Source: Pygmaiobacter massiliensis
Lineage (GTDB): Bacteria; Bacillota; Clostridia; Oscillospirales; Ruminococcaceae
Assembly (NCBI GenBank): GCA_022778585.1
Contig: JALFTI010000014.1
Coordinates: forward strand, 1 to 59,980
Direction: 5' to 3'
DNA length: 59,980 nucleotides
The notes below the pieces were generated by a model. It ran no database searches. It was not told the origin of the DNA and saw only the letters and a list, made by a program, of their open reading frames with translations. This document shows positions 24,797 through 33,393 of the stretch, in pieces. Position numbers and translations under genes: made by a program. Each line of letters opens with the position of its first letter. Within the stretch, counting starts at the first letter, position 1.

Positions 24797-24840
24797 GAAA
24801 ACCGCAGCTGCTTTTTACCGGTATGCAGCTGCGGTTTTTA
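24797..24840. terminator. Bidirectional terminator
   Basis: AAAACCGCAGCTGC pairs with GCAGCTGCGGTTTT around a 13-nt loop, with A-rich and T-rich flanks. It lies between the converging radical SAM and EcsC genes. Confidence 0.88.
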
Positions 24841-24916
24841 TTGAAATTCCAAGTTCTTACGGACTGCTTTTCAAAAAAAGCATATTCCCTTTTTTAAACT
24901 TTTAGTTTTTATACTT

Positions 24917-25702
24917 TCAAACCTCTAGGTCCTTTTCAAGCCCCAGCCTTCCTGCCCCTTTCAAGCGCAGATACCGTTTTTTATAACAAAGGCTGGCCGC
25001 TTTGGAAACACGCCGATAGGCACTGTGGTTCACCAGCGCCCCGGCAGCACCCACCAGCGGAATTCCCTGCACAAATTTTTCCACCAGCAGGGCATCCGCC
25101 AGCGCGGCGCTGGCAAGGGCAATTTCCCTGTCAAGGTCCGGTTCTTTTGGCGGTTCGCTCTGGGCTAAGGCCAGTGTTTCGCTAGCTTCCTCCTGCAAAG
25201 CAAATGCCGCGGTAAAAATTCGCAAAACCGCGCAGCGCTCGGCAGGGGTATGATAGTCGAACCCATACCCCAAAGCAATCTGATAAACCCCTTTCAGCAA
25301 AGTGGCGGTCAAAAGCGGAATATCCGGCAGGCCCATCCCTAAAAGCCCCATTCCCAGACCAACCGCCGTAGTAACTGCCTGATTTGCCAGCTGGCCCTTG
25401 CGGGCGGTTTTATCCAGCCGGTGAAAGGTTCGGTGACTTTGGCGCTTTTGCACCAGGTAATCACCGGCTTCAAAATCCATGGCAAGTTCTTCTTTGTCAA
25501 AGGTTTTTTCAATGAACCCGCCGCCCTGTAAAAACAAGGTGCGAAATGCCTTTTCGAAAGCAGTTTGCAGGGTTGTTTGCAGTTTGGAAGGAACCTTTTC
25601 CAGCAAGACACTTTTGCCTGGCATTTGCCAAATGGCAGACTGCAAAAAACGCCGCTCCTGTTTTTTTAAAGCAAGCCATTCCTTTTCCAAATCGTTCGCC
25701 AT
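24917..25702 (-). CDS. EcsC family protein
   Basis: A 261-residue EcsC-family protein. The N-terminus reads EKEWLALKKQERRFLQ as in the family. A glycine-rich hydrophobic stretch, TTAVGLGMGLLGMGLPDIPLLTATLLKG, lies near residue 130, and GIPLVGAAGALVNHSAYRRVSKAA near the end. EcsC takes its name from a Bacillus operon linked to secretion and competence; its biochemistry is not known. The second ATG (25702) is used because the AAAGGAG needed for it lies between the first ATG and this one. It is probably a single gene. Confidence 0.85.
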   Translation of the reverse strand: MANDLEKEWLALKKQERRFLQSAIWQMPGKSVLLEKVPSKLQTTLQTAFEKAFRTLFLQGGGFIEKTFDKEELAMDFEAGDYLVQKRQSHRTFHRLDKTARKGQLANQAVTTAVGLGMGLLGMGLPDIPLLTATLLKGVYQIALGYGFDYHTPAERCAVLRIFTAAFALQEEASETLALAQSEPPKEPDLDREIALASAALADALLVEKFVQGIPLVGAAGALVNHSAYRRVSKAASLCYKKRYLRLKGAGRLGLEKDLEV

Positions 25703-25766
25703 TGTTTCTCCTTTTTCCATCAGTCAACTTGTATATCAAAAAAATGGGACCATAAACCTTTTCCCT

Positions 25767-26876
25767 TTAATAATACATATACACCTGACAAGGAATCATT
25801 CCATTATACAGCTTGCGGCGGCGCACTGCTTTTTTGGCAAAGTTCTGTTCAAACTCTGCATCCGATGTGATGATATAAGCGCCCGCCACGGGATTTTGCC
25901 CCAGCCGCTGCCCCAGCGTTTTTTCCAGCCGGGCAGCCTGCTGCAGATCCCCCAGCCGTTCGCCATAAGGCGGATTAGTCAGCACCAAGACCCGGGACGC
26001 AGGAGAAAAATCTGCCACATCCGCCACAAAAAACCTGCACTTATCCCCCACACCAGCCAGTTTGGCATTGTGGTTTGCCAGTTCTACCGCACGAGGGTCA
26101 ATATCAAAGCCAACCCCTTCAAACGGCACTGCTTTTTCTACACTTTCCAGCGCTTCTTTTCTGGCTTCGCGCCAGCAAGCGGCCGGAATAAACCGGTAAT
26201 GTTCGGCCAAAAAGCGCCGCTGCAGCCCCGGGGCAATATGCAAAGCCTTCATGGCCGCCTCAATTACCATGGTTCCGCTGCCGCAAAACGGGTCCTGCAC
26301 CAGGCTGTCCGGACGAACCCGTGCCAGGTCGGCAATCGCCGCGGCCAGTGTTTCCTTAATGGGCGCTTCGGTCGCACTGGCCCGATAACCGCGTTTATGC
26401 AAACCGTCGCCGGAGGTGTCCAAAAAAACTTCGCATAAATCCTTGCGCAGCGAAAACCGCAGCTTGTAAAGCTGGCCGGATTCGGGCAAAAAATTGGTGC
26501 GGTGCCCTTTTTTCAGCCGTTCCACTACCGCTTTTTTCACAATTTTTTGGCAGGCCGGCACGCTGGAAAGAGTACTGGACAGCGAAGACCCCTTTACCGG
26601 AAATTCGGCGTCCTTCGGCAGAAGCTCTTCCCAATCGATGGAATACACCCCATCGAACAGCTCGTCAAAGGTGCGGGCGGGAAATGTTTTTAAAAGCAGC
26701 ATAATCCGTTCGGTACAGCGGCTGTTTAAATTTGCCTTGGCAATGATCGCTTCGTCTCCATCAAAAGCAATTCTGCCGTCGGTAACGGTAACATTCTGCG
26801 CACCAATCCGCTTAAAGTCAAAAGCGGCAGCCGATTCTGTGCCGAAATAGCAGGGGGCTACCAGATGATACAACAT
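25767..26876 (-). CDS. THUMP-domain 23S rRNA (guanine-N2)-methyltransferase, RlmL/YpsC type
   Basis: A 369-residue RNA methyltransferase. The first 60 residues form the ferredoxin-like start of the family, then a THUMP domain with KGSSLSSTLSSVPACQKIVKKAV. The catalytic part has LVQDPFCGSGTMVIEAAM for AdoMet binding, GFDIDPRAVELANHNAKLAGV, and the active-site tetrad NPPY in TNPPYGERLGD (near residue 285). It should methylate a guanine of 23S rRNA. The family assignment is firm; the exact position modified is inferred from YpsC-like proteins. It lies between the EcsC gene and hpf. Confidence 0.88.
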   Translation of the reverse strand: MLYHLVAPCYFGTESAAAFDFKRIGAQNVTVTDGRIAFDGDEAIIAKANLNSRCTERIMLLLKTFPARTFDELFDGVYSIDWEELLPKDAEFPVKGSSLSSTLSSVPACQKIVKKAVVERLKKGHRTNFLPESGQLYKLRFSLRKDLCEVFLDTSGDGLHKRGYRASATEAPIKETLAAAIADLARVRPDSLVQDPFCGSGTMVIEAAMKALHIAPGLQRRFLAEHYRFIPAACWREARKEALESVEKAVPFEGVGFDIDPRAVELANHNAKLAGVGDKCRFFVADVADFSPASRVLVLTNPPYGERLGDLQQAARLEKTLGQRLGQNPVAGAYIITSDAEFEQNFAKKAVRRRKLYNGMIPCQVYMYY

Positions 26877-26961
26877 GAAAAACTTCCTTTCTTAAGGTGC
26901 GGTTATAAAAAGGCATAACGGTTTTGGGCTTTTCAACAAAGTGCCTGACAAACCGGCAAAA

Positions 26962-26992
26962 ATGGCGGGGTTTGCATGCCAAACCCCGCCAT
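26962..26992 (-). terminator. Terminator after hpf
   Basis: ATGGCGGGGTTTG and CAAACCCCGCCAT form a perfect 13-bp stem. On the minus strand TTTTTG follows. It lies 49 nt past the hpf stop. Confidence 0.88.
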
Positions 26993-27040
26993 CGCCCGTT
27001 TGGATCTATTCATTTAAAACCGGCCTGGCCGGAAAAGAGG

Positions 27041-27556
27041 TTACTCTTTTGCTACCAATAAGCCGTAGCTGCCGTTTTTGCGCCGGTAAACTACATTGAT
27101 CTCATCGGTATCCACATTACGGAACAAGAAGAAGGAGTGCCCCACCAAATTCATCTCCAGAATAGCCTCCTCCACCGAGATGGGCTTTACATAGAAATGC
27201 TTTTCCCTTACCACCGAATAGGCCTCTTCTTCTGCAGCGCCCGCATACTCCTCAAATGCAGGCTTATACAGCCTGGTTTCCAGGCGGCGGCGGTTTTTCA
27301 CAATCTGCTTGGTCAGCACATCCACGGCGGCATCCAGCGCTTCTTCCATGGCAGGGGCGTTTTTTTCGGCCCGGGCCACAAAGCCTTTATCCCGCACGGT
27401 AACCTCAACGGTCTGCCAATCCTTCTCTACCGTAACGGTCACCTGCGCGGTGGCCTCGTCGGAAAAGAACTTGTCCAGTTTGGCAAGCTTCTGGTTTGCC
27501 CGGTCCAGGAAGTTCTGCTTCAAAGTGACTTTTCTGCCTGTGGTCGTAAGTTTCAT
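27041..27556 (-). CDS. hpf: Ribosome hibernation promoting factor, long form
   Basis: A 171-residue protein with the N-terminal RaiA/HPF domain (MKLTTTGRKVTLKQNFLDRANQKL..., residues 1-100). A linker and the C-terminal dimerisation domain follow, with VREKHFYVKPISVEEAILEMNLVGHSFFLFRN. The C-terminal part marks the long form, which pairs 70S ribosomes into inactive 100S dimers in stationary phase. The ATG at 27556 is 6-7 nt after AGGAGG; an upstream in-frame extension is Arg/Pro-rich and non-coding in look. An extended -10 promoter is at 27676-27684. Confidence 0.93.
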   Translation of the reverse strand: MKLTTTGRKVTLKQNFLDRANQKLAKLDKFFSDEATAQVTVTVEKDWQTVEVTVRDKGFVARAEKNAPAMEEALDAAVDVLTKQIVKNRRRLETRLYKPAFEEYAGAAEEEAYSVVREKHFYVKPISVEEAILEMNLVGHSFFLFRNVDTDEINVVYRRKNGSYGLLVAKE

Positions 27557-27675
27557 ACCTATGCCTCCTATCATACTGCGGGGCACTTTTGCACTGCCCC
27601 GCGCCGGGCGTGCCAAGCATCGCCCGCCCGGGGAAAAGCCTGGCACTTTTACAAAGAACCAGTCTCTTTTAAAGT

Positions 27676-27684
27676 ATTATATCA
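27676..27684 (-). promoter_or_regulatory. Extended -10 promoter of hpf
   Basis: Minus strand TGATATAAT combines TGn with a perfect TATAAT. The -35 position is poor (TGGTTT at a 17-nt spacing). The leader to hpf would be about 115 nt. Confidence 0.5.
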
Positions 27685-27851
27685 TACTCTTGCGCGGCAA
27701 ACCATTGCAAAACTTACAAATTTGCATGGTATGGTTTGGCGTATTATTCCTTAAGCCCCAAATTGCGCTTTTCTCCAAGCTTTAAAAAGTAAAGCGTTTC
27801 CTCCCTTACCTTTTGCCGCAAAAGTATAATGGGCCCTGTCAATATATAACA

Positions 27852-27881
27852 AAAACGGCAGGCACACAGCCTGCCGTTTTT
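27852..27881 (-). terminator. Terminator after the yabP-yabQ-divIC-yabR cluster
   Basis: AAAACGGCAGG and CCTGCCGTTTT form the stem and a TTTTTG run follows on the minus strand. It starts directly after the stop of the S1-domain gene. Confidence 0.88.
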
Positions 27882-27883
27882 CC

Positions 27884-28300
27884 TTATCTGCGCCGGGAAT
27901 AACCGCCGCCTCTGTGGGCTTCGGTCACGCGCTTTAAGTCCGAAATTTTTTCTTCGCTTTGGCTTTTAAAGCGGGACATCATGTCTTCAAAGCTCATTTC
28001 CCCCTGGGGTTCGCGCTTTTTAGGCTGCCATACCCGGCCCGGGTCTGCCCGGGTGGGCTTGGGTTTAGGCTCGGTGCGCTTCATGGAGAGGGCAATTTTC
28101 CCTTCCGGTGAGACCGACAGAACCTTAACCTTTACGGTCTGCCCTACTTGCAGCACATCAGAAAGCTGCTGGATATACTGGTTAGAAACCTCCGAAATAT
28201 GCACCATGCCGGTGCCGCCGCCGGGCAACTCCACAAAGGCGCCAAAGTTTTTTACGCCGGTGACTTTGCCTTCTACAATGCTGCCAACCTCTACTGCCAT
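27884..28300 (-). CDS. yabR: S1-domain RNA-binding protein (YabR/YugI type)
   Basis: A 138-residue protein. Residues 1-75 form one S1 RNA-binding domain: EVGSIVEGKVTGVKNFGAFVEL, GMVHISEVSNQYIQ and VGQTVKVKVLSVSPEGKIALSMK. A basic, Pro-rich and poorly ordered tail of about 60 residues ends in RRR. It is the last gene after divIC, the same place as yabR in Bacillus. Relatives bind ribosomes or RNA and affect stress responses. The ATG at 28300 follows AAGGAG with a rather long spacing of about 13 nt. Confidence 0.88.
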   Translation of the reverse strand: MAVEVGSIVEGKVTGVKNFGAFVELPGGGTGMVHISEVSNQYIQQLSDVLQVGQTVKVKVLSVSPEGKIALSMKRTEPKPKPTRADPGRVWQPKKREPQGEMSFEDMMSRFKSQSEEKISDLKRVTEAHRGGGYSRRR

Positions 28301-28334
28301 GTAACCAAAACGACTCCTTCTTACACAGTTTGCA

Positions 28335-28631
28335 TCATTTTCCGGTGATGTCGATGAACACCCGCTCGCCCGGCGCCGCAAAGCCGAGCTTGTCATGCGC
28401 GATACGCTCGATATAGGCCATCTCGTCGCCGGAAGAAATCAACCGCTGCAGTTCGGTATTCTGTTGCTGCTGGCGTTCTACACTAACCAGCAAAGAATCC
28501 AGCTGCTGCTGCTTGACCATTATATCCACCTGGCTGACCACCAGTGTAATGGCAAGGTAAGCAATAGCGGCAAAAGCAAAAAGCCGCAACAGCAACCCTG
28601 TATGCTTTGCTTTTTTCTGTTTTGTGCCCAT
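28335..28631 (-). CDS. divIC: Septum formation initiator DivIC/FtsB-family protein
   Basis: A 98-residue bitopic membrane protein. A basic N-terminus is followed by one membrane helix (LLLRLFAFAAIAYLAITLVV, residues 13-32). Then comes a Gln/Leu-rich coiled coil outside the cell and the family C-terminus ERIAHDKLGFAAPGERVFID. DivIC pairs with FtsL in the divisome and in sporulation septation. Its position between yabQ and the S1-domain gene matches Bacillus subtilis exactly, which supports the name. Confidence 0.9.
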   Translation of the reverse strand: MGTKQKKAKHTGLLLRLFAFAAIAYLAITLVVSQVDIMVKQQQLDSLLVSVERQQQQNTELQRLISSGDEMAYIERIAHDKLGFAAPGERVFIDITGK

Positions 28632-28678
28632 TGGCCTGCCCTTCTTCCCAGCGTATAAACAACCTATACACCTTATGA

Positions 28679-29149
28679 TTATTTAAAATTATACAACACT
28701 TTTTGTTTTCTGCGCAAGGCCCTTGCGCGATTTTTCTGGGCCTTTGCGCGCATTTTTTCCACCTTTTTTACCAGTATATTGCGCAGCAAACGCACTGGCA
28801 GCAAAATAAGCCGAATAAAAAGCCGTACAGGAAGCTGCAGCCAGAAAAAAACAGCCTGCAAAATCCGGTCCTGCACACCGCGCGCCACATATAGCCAGCC
28901 CGCGGCACCCGCCCCGGCAGCCGCCGTCATATACCAGCGCAGCTGCCCGGTATAGCTAAAGGAAAGCGCATAGCTCATAAGTACAATGGCCGCAAAAACC
29001 AAGGTGAAAAAATCGCAGAAAAAAAGCCGAATTTTCCCCTTACCCGCTGCAAACCGCAATGCTGTATACAAAATGGCCAGGCCCACCCCTACCCCTGCCG
29101 CACTAACCAGGTCAATAGCTCGCAGCCAGGGGGCAACCAACGGCGCCAT
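28679..29149 (-). CDS. yabQ: Spore cortex biosynthesis protein YabQ
   Basis: A 156-residue membrane protein with about four helices, then a strongly basic tail (KKVEKMRAKAQKNRARALRRKQKV). The second helix region has IRLFFCDFFTLVFAAIVLMSYALS, typical of YabQ. YabQ is made in the mother cell under sigma-E, sits in the outer forespore membrane and is needed for the cortex. Its start overlaps the yabP stop by one nt. Sequence similarity to Bacillus is low, as usual for this family; context carries much of the assignment. Confidence 0.88.
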   Translation of the reverse strand: MAPLVAPWLRAIDLVSAAGVGVGLAILYTALRFAAGKGKIRLFFCDFFTLVFAAIVLMSYALSFSYTGQLRWYMTAAAGAGAAGWLYVARGVQDRILQAVFFWLQLPVRLFIRLILLPVRLLRNILVKKVEKMRAKAQKNRARALRRKQKVLYNFK

Positions 29150-29478
29150 CAGCGCAAAAACCGCCCGAGCAAACTGCCCTTCTGCCGGCGGTCCGGCTCA
29201 TACTGAATATATTCAATTTCACCCTGTACCCGCAATTCACCCGAACGGCTGGACAGCTCGCTCACCTTTAGATCTTTTCCCCCAATAATCAAAATTCCCT
29301 GCCCGGTCTGCGCCATAGCACTGGACTCATCATAGCTTATCACCCGCAGCACGCCGGTGGCGGTCAAACTGCTCCGGTTTTCAATCATTAGGTCATGCCG
29401 GGTACCTGGAGAAAGCGGCAGTTTTGTTTCACTGCGCTCCTTTTCCTTTCCGTTCTGAAAAACCTGCTCTGTCGGCAT
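29149..29478 (-). CDS. yabP: Sporulation protein YabP
   Basis: A 109-residue protein of the YabP/YqfC family. The family core is HDLMIENRSSLTATGVLRVISYDESSAMAQTGQGILIIGGKDLKV. YabP acts with YabQ in the forespore outer membrane; the related YqfC belongs to another sigma-E operon. The ATG at 29478 follows AAAGGAGG by 8 nt. It heads the yabP-yabQ-divIC-yabR cluster. The S4-domain gene rqcP (yabO), which precedes yabP in Bacillus, is not here; a terminator lies upstream instead. Confidence 0.88.
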   Translation of the reverse strand: MPTEQVFQNGKEKERSETKLPLSPGTRHDLMIENRSSLTATGVLRVISYDESSAMAQTGQGILIIGGKDLKVSELSSRSGELRVQGEIEYIQYEPDRRQKGSLLGRFLR

Positions 29479-29552
29479 ACACCGCACCTCCTTTTTTCCT
29501 ATTCTTATGCGTGCTTTGTCCCAAAAAGCACCACCCCGTTTGAAACACACAG

Positions 29553-29583
29553 AAAAAGGCAGCTGTAAAACAGCTGCCTTTTT
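29553..29583. terminator. Terminator after the dimethylargininase operon
   Basis: AAAAAGGCAGCTG and CAGCTGCCTTTTT form a perfect 13-bp stem around TAAAA. It lies 120 nt past the dimethylargininase stop and can work in both directions. Confidence 0.88.
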
Positions 29584-29702
29584 ATAATGTTTTTTAAGGT
29601 AAGGCCTAATTGCTTGCACCTGGCTTTTCCAAAACGAAGGTCCCGGCACCGTTTTTTGTATAAGTACACAATTGCCGCTTTTTTGCTTTTCAAAACTGCT
29701 GA

Positions 29703-30503
29703 TTATTCTGCCAAATTTTCCGTTTGAGGTGAAAAGCGCAGGGAAAGGCAGGAAAGTCCGCCGTCTATTTTTTTGTATTCGCTGGTATCGCAAAGCACAG
29801 TTTCATAGCCAGCCTTTTTTACCATCTCCAAAACGGTAGGATACCCCGCCGGCACAATCACCTTTCCATTGAACCAAACACAGTTTGCCGCATAGTCTTC
29901 CTGGTCCGGCACTACCATTTTTTTATATTCTGCAAAGCAGGGCATATCAAAAAAGGTGTTCTTCATCAGCATTTGGCCGTTTTCCAGATAAACTGCCCCC
30001 GTTTTTAAGTGCAGCACTCCTTCAAACGGCACCGCCGTAACCGTATACCCGTACGGGGCCAAAATTTGGGCCAGCTGGTTGATTCCTTCCTGATTGGTGC
30101 GGTGGGACAGGCCTACAAAAAACTGCTTTCCCACCTTCATGACATCTCCCCCCTCCAGCGTGGCGGGAGGCTGCAGGCTGAAGATTTTTTCCTTTGGGTA
30201 AAACTGTTCCAGCACCGGCGCCATCTGCTCCACCTCGCCCGCGCGGCTGGGGGCGCCGGGACGGGTTAAAACAGCGCATTCGGGGCAAAGCACCGCTACA
30301 TCTTCCACAAAACAGCTGTCGGGATAGTTTTCATCCGCTTCCAGTACCGTTACCTTTGCTCCCAGCCGTTCCAAAGTTTTCACATACTCTGCATGCTGGG
30401 CCAAAGCCTTTTCATAGTCGGGTGCTCCCAGTTCCGGGTGGTCTGTCAACCCGTTTATCAAAGCCTTGCAGGGCTTTCTTACAATTGCTTGCTGAAACAT
30501 CAT
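29703..30503 (-). CDS. Dimethylargininase (NG,NG-dimethylarginine dimethylaminohydrolase)
   Basis: A 266-residue guanidino-modifying enzyme that closely follows the Pseudomonas aeruginosa DDAH as I remember it. Shared features are YPDSCFVED (residues 60-68), TRPGAPSRAGE, LEGGD (116-120), VLHLKTG with the catalytic His165, EDYAANC, and KKIDGGLSCLSLRF with the nucleophile Cys252. It hydrolyses asymmetric dimethylarginine or monomethylarginine to citrulline and a methylamine. It directly follows argG, which uses citrulline, under an ARG-box promoter. Related arginine deiminases are longer (about 400 residues), so that alternative is unlikely. The ATG at 30503 follows AAAAGGAG by 8 nt. Confidence 0.9.
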   Translation of the reverse strand: MMFQQAIVRKPCKALINGLTDHPELGAPDYEKALAQHAEYVKTLERLGAKVTVLEADENYPDSCFVEDVAVLCPECAVLTRPGAPSRAGEVEQMAPVLEQFYPKEKIFSLQPPATLEGGDVMKVGKQFFVGLSHRTNQEGINQLAQILAPYGYTVTAVPFEGVLHLKTGAVYLENGQMLMKNTFFDMPCFAEYKKMVVPDQEDYAANCVWFNGKVIVPAGYPTVLEMVKKAGYETVLCDTSEYKKIDGGLSCLSLRFSPQTENLAE

Positions 30504-30584
30504 GTCGGGTTCTCCTTTTAGCGGGCATTGGCAGGGAAAGCTGCCGGGTTTAAAAGGCACCTTGTCCAAATTTTGCCGCATTTA

Positions 30585-31805
30585 TTACTTTTTCCAGTTT
30601 TTCGAAAGTTTGGCCCGCTCTTTAATGGGCAGTCCATACAGGTTAATAAACCCAGCCGAATCTGCCTGGTTGTAACCGTCATCCTCGCCAAAGGAAGCAG
30701 TCGCTTCGTCGTACAGCGAATAGGGGCTGGTTACGCCTGCATTGATGATATTGCCTTTGTAAAGCTTGAGCTTTACATCGCCGGTAACGGTTTTCTGGGT
30801 TTCATCCACAAAGGCGTCCAATGCTTCCCGCAGCGGGGTAAACCACTGGCCGTTATAGACCAAATCGGCATATTTTTGAGCTGCAATCGCTTTAAAGTGG
30901 GCGGTTTCCTTGTCCAGGCAGATGCTTTCCAAAACCTCGTGCGCATGGTAGAGAATGGTTCCGCCCGGTGTTTCATAAACGCCGCGGCTCTTCATGCCCA
31001 CCAACCGATTTTCCACCAGGTCCAAAAGGCCTACGCCATTGGCGCCGCCCAGCTGGTTCAGCTTTTCAATCAGGCTGACACCGTCCATTTCTTCACCGTC
31101 CAGCGCGGTGGGAATTCCCTTTTCAAAATGCAAGGTCAGATAGGTGGGGCTATCGGGAGCCTTTTCCGGCGAAACGCCCAGCTCCAAAATTTTGTCGTAC
31201 TGGGGCTCATTTGCAGGGCTTTCCAGGTCCAAACCTTCGTGGGACAGATGCCAAAGATTTTTGTCCTTGGAATAATTGGTTTCCCGGCTGATTTTCAGCA
31301 GAATATCGTGTGCCTGTGCATAGTCAATCTCTTCATCACGGCTTTTGATGTCCCAAATTCTCCACGGAGCGATGATCTCCATTTCGGGCGCAAAGGCCTT
31401 GATCGCCAGTTCGAACCGGACCTGATCGTTCCCCTTGCCAGTGCAGCCGTGGCAGATAGCGTCCGCGCCTTCTTTCTGTGCAATCTCCACAATTCTTTTG
31501 GCAATAATGGGTCTTGCAAAGCTGGTTCCCAAAAGGTATCCTTCGTATTTGGCACCCGCCTTCAGGGTGGGCCAGATGTAATCGGTTACAAATTCGCTGG
31601 TCAAATCCTCAATATATAGCTTGGAAGCGCCAGTTTTCAGAGCCTTCTCTTCCAGGCCATCCAACTCGTCGGCCTGGCCTACATTGCCCGAAACGGCAAT
31701 AACCTCGCAGCCAAAATTTTCCTTTAGCCAGGGGATGATAATGGAGGTATCCAACCCGCCCGAATAGGCCAGCACAACTTTTTTATACTGTTTTTTCTGA
31801 TTCAT
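30585..31805 (-). CDS. argG: Argininosuccinate synthase
   Basis: A 406-residue enzyme that joins citrulline and aspartate with ATP to form argininosuccinate. The P-loop motif AYSGGLDTS is at residues 13-21. The second signature, [14 protein letters not shown], lies near 120, and [11 protein letters not shown] and [18 protein letters not shown] follow. Length is normal. It is the third gene of the operon permease-ATPase-argG-dimethylargininase, with 49- and 81-nt gaps. argH is not in the window. Control by ArgR/AhrC is predicted from the operon promoter. Confidence 0.95.
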   Translation of the reverse strand: MNQKKQYKKVVLAYSGGLDTSIIIPWLKENFGCEVIAVSGNVGQADELDGLEEKALKTGASKLYIEDLTSEFVTDYIWPTLKAGAKYEGYLLGTSFARPIIAKRIVEIAQKEGADAICHGCTGKGNDQVRFELAIKAFAPEMEIIAPWRIWDIKSRDEEIDYAQAHDILLKISRETNYSKDKNLWHLSHEGLDLESPANEPQYDKILELGVSPEKAPDSPTYLTLHFEKGIPTALDGEEMDGVSLIEKLNQLGGANGVGLLDLVENRLVGMKSRGVYETPGGTILYHAHEVLESICLDKETAHFKAIAAQKYADLVYNGQWFTPLREALDAFVDETQKTVTGDVKLKLYKGNIINAGVTSPYSLYDEATASFGEDDGYNQADSAGFINLYGLPIKERAKLSKNWKK

Positions 31806-31854
31806 AATCTATCACTCCTGTCTTGTTACTGGGGCATACCGCGCCCGTGAAAAA

Positions 31855-32577
31855 TTACAACACCTTGGAAAGAAAACTTTTAAGCCGCTCATTCTGCGGA
31901 TTTTCAAAAAACTGCTGCGGCTCGTTCTGTTCCATAACCACGCCTTCATCAATAAACAAAACCCGGTTTGCCACCTGTCTGGCAAAGCCCATTTCGTGGG
32001 TCACAATTACCATGGTCATCCCCTCTTGCGCCACTTCGCGGATCAGGTCCAACACCTCACCCACCATCTCCGGGTCCAGTGCGCTGGTCGGCTCATCAAA
32101 CAGCATCACCTCCGGGTTCATGGCAAGCGCCCGAACAATGGCGATACGCTGTTTTTGCCCGCCGGAAAGCCGGTTCGGATAGGTATCGGCTTTGTCTAAA
32201 AGGCCGATCCGTTCCAAAAGCTCGCTGGCTTTTTCATCGGCCTGCTGCTGGCTCATCAGCTTTAGCTCCACCGGAGCCAGCGTAATGTTTTGGCGAACCG
32301 TTAAATGAGGAAACAGGTTAAAATGCTGAAACACCATGCCAACCTTGCGCCGAATCAAATCCACATTGCAGTTTTTGGCAGTAATTTCTTCTCCATCTAT
32401 AAAAATTTGTCCGGCGGTTGGTACTTCCAAAAGATTTAAACAGCGCAAAAAGGTGGATTTGCCGGAGCCGGATGGACCTATAATGGCTACCTTTTCCCCT
32501 TTGTGAATGGTTTCGGTAATCCCCCGCAGCACCTGGTTGCCCCGGAAGGACTTCTCCAGATTTTTAACTTCGATCAC
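31855..32577 (-). CDS. Polar amino-acid ABC transporter ATP-binding protein
   Basis: A 240-residue ATPase of the GlnQ/HisP/ArtP type. Walker A is GPSGSGKST (34-42), the signature is [16 protein letters not shown], Walker B is [14 protein letters not shown], and the switch His is in [22 protein letters not shown]. This family serves arginine, histidine, glutamine and similar solutes. It overlaps the permease gene by 14 bp. The binding protein is not in this operon but is probably the ARG-box-controlled lipoprotein at 4411-5262. Confidence 0.95.
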   Translation of the reverse strand: MIEVKNLEKSFRGNQVLRGITETIHKGEKVAIIGPSGSGKSTFLRCLNLLEVPTAGQIFIDGEEITAKNCNVDLIRRKVGMVFQHFNLFPHLTVRQNITLAPVELKLMSQQQADEKASELLERIGLLDKADTYPNRLSGGQKQRIAIVRALAMNPEVMLFDEPTSALDPEMVGEVLDLIREVAQEGMTMVIVTHEMGFARQVANRVLFIDEGVVMEQNEPQQFFENPQNERLKSFLSKVL

Positions 32578-33244
32578 TGCGCGCCAACCTCCGTTCCATC
32601 TGCTTTTGTATTCTGGTCATAACCACTACCAAAATCAGGTAGATGGCCGCCGCTATAAAAAGCGGCCAGGAATTGTAGGTGCGAAGCCGCAAAGAGTCAG
32701 ACACCTTTGTCAGGTCCCGCACTGCAATATAGCCTGCCACTGCGGTCTCTTTTACCAGTGCAATAAACTCGTTAAACAAAGCGGGCAGAATATTTTTAAC
32801 TGCCTGCGGCAGCACGATCAGCCGCATGGTTTTTGCCTGTGAAAGCCCCAGGCTTCGGCCGGCTTCAGTTTGGCCGGGGTCTATGGACGAAATGCCCGAA
32901 CGAATAATTTCGGAAACATATGCACCGGAATTGATGCCAAACCCCACAACACATGCAGGAAAACCGCCGGTAAAAAACAGCGTGTAAAGGATAAGCAGCT
33001 GCACAATAACCGGAGTGCCCCTGATTATGGTTGTATACATTTCACACAGAAGGCTGGCAACCTTCCAAAGGCCCGTCTTTTTTTCCGCTGTCACCTTTAC
33101 CAGCGCCACCACCACGCCAATGGCAATTCCCAAAATGCAGGCTAGGGCAGATATGGCAATTGTGATGCCCGTTCCTTCCAGGTAAATTTTCCAGCGGCCA
33201 TTATACAGCAAGGCCATATATAAATCGTTCCACGCCTTTTCCAA
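32564..33244 (-). CDS. Polar amino-acid ABC transporter permease
   Basis: A 226-residue inner-membrane protein of the HisM/GlnP family with about five helices. The family start [23 protein letters not shown] and the loop [13 protein letters not shown] are clear. The cytoplasmic EAA motif [22 protein letters not shown] is the docking site for the ATPase. It is the first gene of the operon, 60 nt below a promoter with an ARG-box in its spacer. Only one permease is encoded, so the transporter would have a permease homodimer. Confidence 0.93.
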   Translation of the reverse strand: MEKAWNDLYMALLYNGRWKIYLEGTGITIAISALACILGIAIGVVVALVKVTAEKKTGLWKVASLLCEMYTTIIRGTPVIVQLLILYTLFFTGGFPACVVGFGINSGAYVSEIIRSGISSIDPGQTEAGRSLGLSQAKTMRLIVLPQAVKNILPALFNEFIALVKETAVAGYIAVRDLTKVSDSLRLRTYNSWPLFIAAAIYLILVVVMTRIQKQMERRLARSDRS

Positions 33245-33303
33245 AACAAGCTCCTTTCCGCCCGCCTGGTGTGTGGGCCGTGCTTTTTGTTTGGTATGGA
33301 CAT

Positions 33304-33332
33304 ATTATAGTTGCATTTTTATTCACAGTCAA
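33304..33332 (-). promoter_or_regulatory. Promoter of the permease-ATPase-argG-dimethylargininase operon
   Basis: Minus strand: TTGACT at 33327-33332, a 17-nt spacer and TATAAT at 33304-33309, 59 nt before the permease start. Layout and sequence, including the downstream CCATACCAAA stretch, resemble the promoter at 5322-5350. Confidence 0.85.
33310..33327 (-). promoter_or_regulatory. ARG-box in the operon promoter
   Basis: Minus strand TGTGAATAAAAATGCAAC matches CATGAATAAAAATKCAAK at 15 of 18 positions, with the whole core intact. It fills the promoter spacer, so ArgR/AhrC binding would block transcription. Confidence 0.78.
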
Positions 33333-33339
33333 TGTATTT

Positions 33340-33357
33340 TATGACTAAATATTCATA
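33340..33357. promoter_or_regulatory. Second ARG-box upstream of the operon promoter
   Basis: TATGACTAAATATTCATA has core TGACT-AAAT-ATTCA, one mismatch from the palindromic consensus. It lies just upstream of the -35 element. Confidence 0.6.
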
Positions 33358-33375
33358 TTTGTAATTTTATACAAT

Positions 33376-33393
33376 AGCGAATAAATATTACAA
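33376..33393. promoter_or_regulatory. Possible third ARG-box upstream of the operon
   Basis: AGCGAATAAATATTACAA resembles the consensus with mismatches at both ends of the core. Its centre is 36 bp from the previous box, which would suit cooperative binding of an ArgR hexamer. Confidence 0.4.

Noticed and set aside
29703-30503. Arginine deiminase
   Set aside because: Length (266 residues) and motifs such as FVED, VLHLKTG and GGLSCLSLRF fit dimethylargininase, not the roughly 400-residue deiminase.
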